Position numbers and translations under genes: made by a program | DNA from: an uncultured Treponema sp. | GTDB lineage: Bacteria > Spirochaetota > Spirochaetia > Treponematales > Treponemataceae | Direction of reading: 5' to 3' | NCBI GenBank assembly: GCA_937915735.1 | Contig: CALGGS010000283.1 | Coordinates: 1-14,713, forward strand | Length of the DNA: 14,713 nt | Part shown: positions 7,737 to 13,031 of the stretch, piece after piece | Position numbering within the stretch: the first letter of the stretch is position 1 | How the letters are laid out: the number at the start of each line of letters is the position of its first letter | The notes under the pieces: model-generated | Database searches by the model: none | Seen by the model: the letters and a program-made list of their open reading frames with translations, nothing else | Told to the model about the DNA's origin: nothing

Positions 7737-9011
7737 TTACGCCAGACAAGCGTCAAGCTCAGCTGAAATCTGTTTTTTGTCGAGGTTACGACCGATGATG
7801 CAAAGCTTTACCATACGGTCGCCGACAGTTCCGTCCCATTCTTTTTTGATTTCAGGATTAGCCTTAAGGATTTCTTCCTGCTCTTTTTTCGGGGCAGCTG
7901 CAATCCACTGACCTGAGTAGCCGGCAGAAATCTGTCGGCCGCTAGTCTCAAAGACATAAGCCATTTCTTCTTCATCGCTGAACCAGAGTAAGCCCTTGCA
8001 GCGGATGATGTTGCCCGGCCATTTGTTCGCGTACTCGTCCAGCTTCTGGCGGTCAAAAGGCTTACGGCGGTAGTAGATGAATGTTCCGATTCCGTACTCG
8101 TCCTCGTCAGCTCCGCTGTCTCCGTCATGCTTGTGCTCGTGGTGATGGTGGTGATGCCCGTGCTCGTCATGGTCATGGTCATCATCGTCATGGTGATGGT
8201 CACAGTGCTCATCGCAGACATGACCTTCCTCGCCATGCTCAGGATTGTCGTGGTCGTGGTGGTGATGCTCATGTTCGTCTTCATCTTCATCATCGTCATC
8301 GTCAATCTCGCCTTCTTCAAGCTGTTTGCACCAGCCGGCAGAAGCGTAGACTGTCTCAAATTCAAAGCTTCCTGTCGCAAGGATGTCAGAGACAGGAACA
8401 TCGCCATGGCTTGTTTCGATGATTTTTACGCCAGGGTGAAGGACTTCGATAACCTTTCGGACTTTCTTGAACTGGTCTTCGGTGACCAAATCTTTTTTGT
8501 TGATGACCAAAGTTGAGCAGAACTCAATCTGCTGAACCAAAAGAGATTCGATGTCTTCCTCGCCGATTTTCTCTTTTGCGAGGAGCTTGTCACCGCCTGC
8601 AAATTCGTCAACAAGGCGGGCAGCGTCAACAACGCCTACAACATTGTCAAGCTTGCCGTTTTTAATCAGCTCAAGCTCCTGTGCGATTGGCATCGGCTCA
8701 CAAACGCCTGAAGCCTCAATCATAATGTAGTCGTACTTACCGGTTTTGATAAGATTTTCGATGTTCTGAGCGAGGGCACTCTTTAAAGTACAGCAGATAC
8801 AGCCGTTGGTAAGGGGAACGATGTCGCTGGTGTCGGTGATTTTAGCTCCGTCAGCGATGAGTTTTGCGTCAACATTTACTTCGCCGATGTCGTTTACGAT
8901 GACGGCGACCTTGTAGCCTTCCTGGTTGTTAAGGACTTTATTCAAAAGCGTGGTTTTTCCCGCGCCCAAATAACCGCAGAGCAAGGTCATTGGTGTAAGA
9001 TTTTTTGCCAT
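7737..9011 (-). CDS. CobW/COG0523-family G3E GTPase, putative metal chaperone with His/Asp-rich insert
   Basis: 424 residues. The GTPase domain shows a P-loop GYLGAGKTT (13-21), a switch region NDIGEVNVD (40-48), the family CxCC metal motif in NGCICCTL (C71, C73, C74), a Walker B-like IEASG (98-102) and NKKD (171-174). An acidic, histidine-rich insert (about 236-306) contains 23 histidines plus C266 and C270. A CobW C-terminal domain follows (about 308-418). Family members deliver Zn or other metals to client proteins using GTP; the insert would store or capture metal. CxCC plus a His-rich stretch is typical of zinc-linked members, but the metal cannot be fixed from sequence and no cobalamin gene is nearby. 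Start: ATG at 9011 with a GGAG site. It is probably monocistronic, divergent from rnhA and closed by a terminator. Confidence 0.92.
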   Translation of the reverse strand: MAKNLTPMTLLCGYLGAGKTTLLNKVLNNQEGYKVAVIVNDIGEVNVDAKLIADGAKITDTSDIVPLTNGCICCTLKSALAQNIENLIKTGKYDYIMIEASGVCEPMPIAQELELIKNGKLDNVVGVVDAARLVDEFAGGDKLLAKEKIGEEDIESLLVQQIEFCSTLVINKKDLVTEDQFKKVRKVIEVLHPGVKIIETSHGDVPVSDILATGSFEFETVYASAGWCKQLEEGEIDDDDDEDEDEHEHHHHDHDNPEHGEEGHVCDEHCDHHHDDDDHDHDEHGHHHHHHEHKHDGDSGADEDEYGIGTFIYYRRKPFDRQKLDEYANKWPGNIIRCKGLLWFSDEEEMAYVFETSGRQISAGYSGQWIAAAPKKEQEEILKANPEIKKEWDGTVGDRMVKLCIIGRNLDKKQISAELDACLA

Positions 9012-9033
9012 TTTTAACTCCTATCTCTCTAAA

Positions 9034-9062
9034 TATAGCGAATTTATTGTTAATCGACTATA
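9034..9062. promoter_or_regulatory. imperfect 29-bp inverted repeat upstream of the metal-chaperone gene
   Basis: The outer arms TATAG (9034-9038) and CTATA (9058-9062) match exactly, and several inner positions are also symmetrical around an AT-rich centre. It lies about 22 bp upstream of the start at 9011. COG0523 genes are often controlled by Zur, so an operator is possible. However, I cannot match it to a known Zur box, and AT-rich symmetry can arise by chance. Confidence 0.3.
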
Positions 9063-9072
9063 GGAAATTTCG

Positions 9073-9127
9073 AAAAACTCGCCTTTGGCGATTTTTCAGA
9101 GATACCGACGGGTTTTAACTCTTGAAA
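9073..9127. repeat. dispersed 55-bp intergenic repeat, copy A
   Basis: This segment aligns without gaps to 12904-12958, with 50 of 55 positions identical. It contains a hairpin with stem TCGCC/GGCGA, a 3-nt loop and flanking A5/T5 arms, then a run ending GTTTTAACTCTTGAAA. The copy sits between the divergent CobW-type gene and rnhA, where neither gene needs a terminator, so a mobile or selfish repeat is more likely than a functional terminator. Its 3' end lies 9 bp from the rnhA -35 box. Confidence 0.8.
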
Positions 9128-9136
9128 TTTGAAAAA

Positions 9137-9165
9137 TTGAATTTTAAAGTCTTTCCAGCTATAAT
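9137..9165 (+). promoter_or_regulatory. sigma-70 promoter of rnhA
   Basis: TTGAAT (9137-9142), a 17-nt spacer and a perfect TATAAT (9160-9165). The expected start of transcription is about 9171-9173, only 8-10 nt before the rnhA ATG at 9181. The AGAGG ribosome site (9171-9175) would then be at the very 5' end of the message. Confidence 0.8.
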
Positions 9166-9180
9166 GCCCTAGAGGTAAAT

Positions 9181-9678
9181 ATGACTGAAAATAACACTCC
9201 TTCTTTTGACGAAATGAAAATATCTGGCGAAAAAATTATTGTTTATACTGACGGCGGTTGTCACGGAAATCCCGGGGTTGGCGGCTGGGCGTGCGTAGTT
9301 ATTGCCGGTGGCGAGGCCAGAGAGCTTAGCGGAGGCGAAAAGAGCACTACAAACAACAGGATGGAGCTTACGGCCGCTATTTCGGCCCTTTCGGCGATTT
9401 ACAACACTGAGCGTTTTAGAAATCAGCCTGTTCAGGTAAACATTGACAGCCAGTATGTAAAGAACGGAATTACAGGCTGGATTCACAACTGGAAACGAAA
9501 CGGCTGGAGGACCGCCGCAAAAAAGCCCGTCTTAAATCAGGAGCTGTGGCAAAAGCTCGATGCGCTCAACTGTTCATTAAACGTAGAATGGAAGTGGGTA
9601 AAAGGCCATGCCGGAATAGAATACAACGAGAGATGCGACCAGCTTTGTCAGCTTGAAATGCAGAAATTTGAGAACTGA
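9181..9678 (+). CDS. rnhA: ribonuclease HI
   Basis: A 165-residue type 1 RNase H, close to the family's usual length. It cuts the RNA strand of RNA-DNA hybrids (R-loops, primers) in the cytoplasm using two metal ions. The catalytic DEDD set is complete: D24 in VYTDGG, E62 in NNRMEL, D89 in NIDSQYV and D143 in NERCDQL. The helper histidine H133 is in KGHAG. The GWRTAAKKPV segment (108-117) corresponds to the basic substrate-binding region. There is a short extra N-terminus of about 17 residues before the first strand. Start: ATG at 9181 with an AGAGG site directly behind a consensus promoter. The lipoprotein gene follows after 74 bp that include a decamer repeat. Confidence 0.97.
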   Translation: MTENNTPSFDEMKISGEKIIVYTDGGCHGNPGVGGWACVVIAGGEARELSGGEKSTTNNRMELTAAISALSAIYNTERFRNQPVQVNIDSQYVKNGITGWIHNWKRNGWRTAAKKPVLNQELWQKLDALNCSLNVEWKWVKGHAGIEYNERCDQLCQLEMQKFEN

Positions 9679-9700
9679 AAGTAAAATTTAAGAAAATTTT

Positions 9701-9730
9701 ATCCGTGTTAATCTGTGTAAATCTATGGTT
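9701..9730. repeat. three tandem 10-bp units (ATCnGTGTTA type)
   Basis: The 30 bp divide into ATCCGTGTTA, ATCTGTGTAA and ATCTATGGTT. I recognise this decameric pattern as an intergenic repeat common in many bacterial genomes. The last unit and its flank (9720-9738) recur at 12875-12893 with 18 of 19 positions identical. Just before it, 9682-9701 forms an all-A/T 8-bp inverted repeat. The block separates rnhA from the lipoprotein gene and lies where a spurious GTG start at 9705 would extend that gene. Confidence 0.7.
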
Positions 9731-9752
9731 AAAATTTTCCGAAAATGTATGT

Positions 9753-10898
9753 ATGAAATTGTCGAAAATATCTCTTACTATATTCTCGCTCTGTATCGTC
9801 CTTAGTGGCTGCGGCAAAAAAAAGACTGTTGAGAGCGAACTGCTTCAGATAGAGCAAAAATCAAGTGACCACAAATGGTTTTATTTTTCAAACGATTCGT
9901 TCTCTGAAACGGACTTGCCTCAACATTCATTGATTCATTCCCTAAAGCCTTGGACTGAAAGCATCAGAATCTGCGATGGAAACACGAGCAGTGACGGCGA
10001 GGCTCTTTTTCTTGTAAATCATCTTGGGGCTCTTTATTTTGACAATACGGATAACCCGGTTTTGATTTCAGATTACCAGCTTTTTTCTGACTCTACTGCA
10101 GGAAACCTTGTCTTTGAGGGAAAAAATCCCTATTTTACACTCGTAAAGAACTCATTTTTTAACAAAACTGCGATGACTTCAAAGCAGAATCAGAATCAGA
10201 GCCACATAATCCGGCTTTCGATTGACCAAAAGCTTTTTTATCCTGTCGTAACTTACGGTGACCTTGAAATCGGGCAGAACGGCGAGGTTACGGGAACATT
10301 TTTTGACGGAACGGACTGGGTAAGCTCCGTAAAATCAACTAAAAACAACAAGGTTTCCTTCCATTACATCAAATGGAAGTCGCTGGTTGACCTTTCGACA
10401 GTCCAGCCATTTTCAAAAAAAGGTGACAGTCAGAACATAAAGGTCTCTGAAATTTCTGAGTCAAGCTACAGAAATCTAATTACGCCGGAAGATTTTTCAA
10501 AGGCGCCCCTGAGGCTCAGAAATCTTTTAAAATCAATCCCGAAGGGCTTTGGCTTTACGCTAACCTGCCGGGATTCAGGCGGCTCTTCACCGAGATATTT
10601 TTCAGCTCAAAGCGAGGACGAGGGAACCGTCGCAAATGTAATCATCAGGGAAAACTGGATTTGCGCGGTTTTTGCCGATGGAACGACATATTTTTCAGGC
10701 GGAGTTGACGGCTTTCCGCTGATTAACAACGGGCGCACGGTAGCCTTCCGTCTTCCAAAGCTTCCGCCACGCTACTCATATCAGTCATTCGCAATCAGCG
10801 GAAAATATCTAATCGTCGCCTGGGAAGAAAATGACTTCTACAAAACAGGGCGAGCAGGCTTCCTTACCGTCGATATGGAAAAATTATTTTACAGGTAA
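9753..10898 (+). CDS. putative lipoprotein of unknown function
   Basis: 381 residues from the ATG at 9753. A lipoprotein signal peptide with basic N-terminus (MKLSK), hydrophobic core and lipobox LSGC gives C20 as the lipidated residue, followed by GKKK. The mature part has many short strand-turn segments (for example GEVTGTFFDGTDWV and VFADGTTYFSGGVDGF), which suggests a beta-rich, perhaps propeller-like fold. That is a guess from appearance; I recognise no catalytic motif. The frame extends upstream to a GTG at 9705, but that part runs through a repeat and would bury the signal peptide, so I reject it. No Shine-Dalgarno is visible before 9753. The next gene follows after 13 bp, so the two are probably co-transcribed. 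Confidence 0.82.
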   Translation: MKLSKISLTIFSLCIVLSGCGKKKTVESELLQIEQKSSDHKWFYFSNDSFSETDLPQHSLIHSLKPWTESIRICDGNTSSDGEALFLVNHLGALYFDNTDNPVLISDYQLFSDSTAGNLVFEGKNPYFTLVKNSFFNKTAMTSKQNQNQSHIIRLSIDQKLFYPVVTYGDLEIGQNGEVTGTFFDGTDWVSSVKSTKNNKVSFHYIKWKSLVDLSTVQPFSKKGDSQNIKVSEISESSYRNLITPEDFSKAPLRLRNLLKSIPKGFGFTLTCRDSGGSSPRYFSAQSEDEGTVANVIIRENWICAVFADGTTYFSGGVDGFPLINNGRTVAFRLPKLPPRYSYQSFAISGKYLIVAWEENDFYKTGRAGFLTVDMEKLFYR

Positions 10899-10911
10899 TA
10901 TTGTAAGTTAA

Positions 10912-11673
10912 ATGAATAAATCCCTGATTTTAACGATTATTCTTACTTTCTCCTTGTTTTCTCCGTTTTTTGCGCAAGAAAACTCTGCTATCGGCGACAC
11001 CCTGCCTTTTTTCGGAGAAACAGAATCTGACTCACCGGAAGGTTCTCCTGAGATTTCTTTTTTCTCACAAATCGACAAATCCCTCTTCTTTACGCTCGGC
11101 CCCAAAATAATGCTCAACACAGATGACGAAACAGAGTCCGCTCCCTCTCCTGTAATGTATTCCCTTGGTGTCGGAGGGGACTTTGCCTTTAAAAACTCTC
11201 TCCTTGCCGAACTTCAGCTCTCGTTTTTTACGAATTACTATCTTTGGGACGGAGAAAATGCTCGTCCGGCAGAGGTTGAAAACAGAACTGCGACGGCCCT
11301 TTCCTTTATGCTCGACTTGGACTGCCTTTACACCTTCAGGCTGGGAAAAGGAAAAAATCACCTTCTGTCTGTCGGCGGGGGAATCGGCTTTCTTGCGCGC
11401 TATGCTGTCCTTTCAAACGGAGTTGATTCTGATGATGTGAACCGGGAAACTGGAAGCAGGGCTGGCGATGATGTTTCTGACATAAACGGCAGTTTCTACA
11501 AAAATCTGAATTTCCTTTATCCTGAGGCAGTGATTTCTTATTCATATATTCTCTCTGAAATCTGGAAGGTCGGGGGAGAGCTTAAAACTTACTTTCCTTT
11601 AGGCCCGATGACGAAGGGACGGGGACTTGACGGGATGATTTTCTCACTTGCCGTAAAACTCTCGTACAAGTAA
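10912..11673 (+). CDS. probable outer-membrane beta-barrel protein
   Basis: 253 residues with a Sec signal peptide (about 1-21, ending FFA before QEN). The mature part contains alternating strands with glycine turns and aromatic residues: SLGVGGDFAF, LLAELQLSFFTNYYLW, LLSVGGGIGFLARY, AVISYSYILSEIWKVGGELKTY. The protein ends with an amphipathic strand, FSLAVKLSYK. This resembles a small outer-membrane barrel of 8-10 strands, but I cannot name a family. An acidic, serine-rich linker (about 23-48) precedes the barrel. No Shine-Dalgarno is visible. The gene starts 13 bp after the lipoprotein gene and ends 1 bp before the next, so the three look like one envelope operon. Confidence 0.75.
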   Translation: MNKSLILTIILTFSLFSPFFAQENSAIGDTLPFFGETESDSPEGSPEISFFSQIDKSLFFTLGPKIMLNTDDETESAPSPVMYSLGVGGDFAFKNSLLAELQLSFFTNYYLWDGENARPAEVENRTATALSFMLDLDCLYTFRLGKGKNHLLSVGGGIGFLARYAVLSNGVDSDDVNRETGSRAGDDVSDINGSFYKNLNFLYPEAVISYSYILSEIWKVGGELKTYFPLGPMTKGRGLDGMIFSLAVKLSYK

Positions 11674-11674
11674 G

Positions 11675-12223
11675 ATGAGCAGATTTATGAAAATCAATAA
11701 ATTCCTTTTTGCCTTATGCATTTTTTTCTTCGCTTTTTCTTTTTATTCAGAATCACAGGGCAGCAAAATTAAGCACAATCCCTGGGAGCTGATAATTTAT
11801 CGTCCTGAAAACAAAAGAGATTTTAACTCTGTCCGCTGCTTTGTCAGAATCGAAGATGAGAAGGGAAACGATGTGAGTGAAAGTAAAGTTAAGGCGACTT
11901 ATGAATGGGCAAGCATTCCTAATGTAGTGAACAATTACAAAAAGAGTCTTTATCTTGACGGGGGAATGGCTATGCACTTGAATTTAAAACCCGGAAAATA
12001 TCGTTTTTCTGTCTATACTCCAAAGGAATGGCAGGCTGGCTTTTCGGCTGACAACAAGGAGCAATGGAATTCAAATGTCTTTGAATATAATACTGAAAAT
12101 CCGGCAAAAGTTATTTTTGTAACCCCTGTCATTAACGACAACGGTTTTTACGCAGGAAAATGGTGGATAGATTACAAGGCCCCGAGATTTTACAAATGGC
12201 TAAAAAATCACTATGTCCATTAA
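11675..12223 (+). CDS. small secreted protein of unknown function
   Basis: 182 residues. A signal peptide covers about residues 1-25 (hydrophobic core FLFALCIFFFAFSFY, probable cut after YS or SES). The mature part contains WELIIYRPENKRDF, LNLKPGKYRFSVYTPKEW and AKVIFVTPVI. The LKPGKYRFSVY segment is reminiscent of Ig-like or carboxypeptidase-regulatory-like beta-sandwich domains, but this is weak. It ends in an aromatic, basic tail (WWIDYKAPRFYKWLKNHYVH). The start could be the ATG at 11675 or at 11687 (MKINKF); the second gives a more typical signal peptide, and neither has a clear Shine-Dalgarno. Its last 24 bp overlap the 3' end of the 5-formyl-THF cyclo-ligase gene on the opposite strand. 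Confidence 0.75.
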   Translation: MSRFMKINKFLFALCIFFFAFSFYSESQGSKIKHNPWELIIYRPENKRDFNSVRCFVRIEDEKGNDVSESKVKATYEWASIPNVVNNYKKSLYLDGGMAMHLNLKPGKYRFSVYTPKEWQAGFSADNKEQWNSNVFEYNTENPAKVIFVTPVINDNGFYAGKWWIDYKAPRFYKWLKNHYVH

Positions 12224-12844
12224 AGCGTCGTTTTCGTCCGTCGGAAGGTCTCCGACAATCTGGCAGGGAAGGCAAAGACCGCACAAAAAAGGTTTTATTC
12301 CCGCTTTTTTCAGGCGAGCGATGTAAATGTCATAAAAGCCCTTTCCGTGTCCGAGCCTCTTTCCGCTTTGAGTGAAAGCGACTCCGGGAACGATAACAAA
12401 AATTTCCCTGTTATTGTCCGTCTTAAGCCGGCAGGCTTCTAGCTCAAATTTTTCAAGAAAATCCTTCGGCTCTTTTATTCCATACGCCCCTGTTTCAAGC
12501 TGCTCAAAAATGTCATTTCGAGCACAGTCGGAAAATCTATTTTCTAAAAAATAAAAGTCCATTTTGTTCTCTCCGGTTTTTAGAGAATCAAAATCAACCT
12601 TTGGAACGGCAACCCTTTTCCCGTTTTTTAGAGCGTCCAAAAGTACGGGAATGCAGTCTGCTTCCGTTGAGTCAGGAATGTAGGCAAAAATTTCCTTTGC
12701 TTTTTTATATTCAGAAAGAGAGGTGATTTTTTTGCAAAAATTTCCCGCAAGAGAAAATTTTTCTTTTTCAGAAAGAGATGAAAGGCATGCTTTTTGTGTC
12801 TCACGCATTTTTTTGCGGAGCTCTTTTTTTTCGCTTTGAATCAT
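12200..12844 (-). CDS. 5-formyltetrahydrofolate cyclo-ligase (methenyl-THF synthetase)
   Basis: A 214-residue cytoplasmic enzyme that uses ATP to convert 5-formyl-THF to 5,10-methenyl-THF, returning a storage folate to the one-carbon pool. The N-terminal KKELRKKMRE helix, the RVAVPKV strand (77-83) and the signature GVAFTQSGKRLGHGKGFYD (154-172) match the 5-FTHF cyclo-ligase family, with the conserved RLGxGKGxYD loop intact. A middle portion (about 84-130) is somewhat longer than in minimal members. The ATG at 12844 has no Shine-Dalgarno: it is preceded directly by the U-run of a terminator hairpin, so expression may be low or conditional. No promoter could be found in the 187-bp gap behind lysS. 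It overlaps the convergent secreted-protein gene by 24 bp. Confidence 0.93.
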   Translation of the reverse strand: MIQSEKKELRKKMRETQKACLSSLSEKEKFSLAGNFCKKITSLSEYKKAKEIFAYIPDSTEADCIPVLLDALKNGKRVAVPKVDFDSLKTGENKMDFYFLENRFSDCARNDIFEQLETGAYGIKEPKDFLEKFELEACRLKTDNNREIFVIVPGVAFTQSGKRLGHGKGFYDIYIARLKKAGIKPFLCGLCLPCQIVGDLPTDENDALMDIVIF

Positions 12845-12854
12845 AAAAAAAATA

Positions 12855-12885
12855 AACCACAGACTGCTAAGGGTAATCTGTGGTT
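12855..12885 (-). terminator. intrinsic terminator downstream of lysS, touching the cyclo-ligase start codon
   Basis: A 9-bp perfect stem, AACCACAGA (12855-12863) and TCTGTGGTT (12877-12885), encloses a 13-nt loop. On the minus strand the stem is followed by TA and then eight T's, which run straight into the ATG at 12844. It is the best terminator in the gap between lysS and the cyclo-ligase gene. Confidence 0.75.
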
Positions 12886-12903
12886 AAAATTTTGGGTATC
12901 TCT

Positions 12904-12958
12904 AAAAACTCGCCTTCGGCGATTTTTTAGAGAACCCGACGAGTTTTAACTCTTGAAA
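12904..12958. repeat. dispersed 55-bp intergenic repeat, copy B
   Basis: The second copy of the element at 9073-9127 (50 of 55 identical). Its hairpin is longer than in copy A: TCTCT-AAAAA-c-TCGCC, loop TTC, GGCGA-t-TTTTT-AGAGA covers 12899-12933 with 15 pairs and one mismatch. It can act as a terminator in either direction. The element ends inside the next hairpin (12943-12975). Confidence 0.8.
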
Positions 12959-12975
12959 ATAGCAAGAGTTAAAAC
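12943..12975. repeat. 13-bp perfect inverted repeat with 7-nt loop
   Basis: GTTTTAACTCTTG (12943-12955) pairs perfectly with CAAGAGTTAAAAC (12963-12975). Its left arm is the end of the 55-bp repeat. TTGAAAAT (12953-12960) can instead pair with ATTTTCAA (12981-12988), so two mutually exclusive structures are possible. Confidence 0.75.
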
Positions 12976-12992
12976 ATCGCATTTTCAAAGTT

Positions 12993-13020
12993 ATCTCTAA
13001 AAATTGCAATTTTTAGAGAT
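12993..13020. repeat. 28-bp perfect palindrome 11 bp after lysS
   Basis: Both halves, starting ATCTCTAAAAATTG, are exact reverse complements with no spacer. The half-site shares the 12-mer TATCTCTAAAAA (12992-13003) with the left arm of the copy B hairpin (12897-12908). Without a spacer it can form a cruciform or a stem with a tight loop. There is no U-run after it on either strand beyond its own arms, so it is a poor terminator on its own. Confidence 0.85.
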
Positions 13021-13031
13021 TCCCTTTTGTC

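Noticed and set aside
8081..8516. Long open frames on the plus strand and in another minus-strand frame across the His-rich part of the GTPase gene
   Set aside because: They are low-complexity shadows of the CAT/CAC/GAT codon run, with no ribosome site or recognisable domain.
9705..9752. GTG start that would lengthen the lipoprotein by 16 residues
   Set aside because: The extension is a translation of the decamer repeat and would place the lipoprotein signal peptide inside the chain. The ATG at 9753 gives a textbook lipobox signal.
9566..9817. Minus-strand open frame containing HRFTQINTD
   Set aside because: It is antisense to rnhA and the lipoprotein gene, and its peptide comes from the decamer repeat. 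This is a common mis-annotation.
12897..13020. CRISPR-like array behind lysS
   Set aside because: There are repeated 12-mers and inverted arms, but no regular repeat-spacer periodicity and no cas genes.
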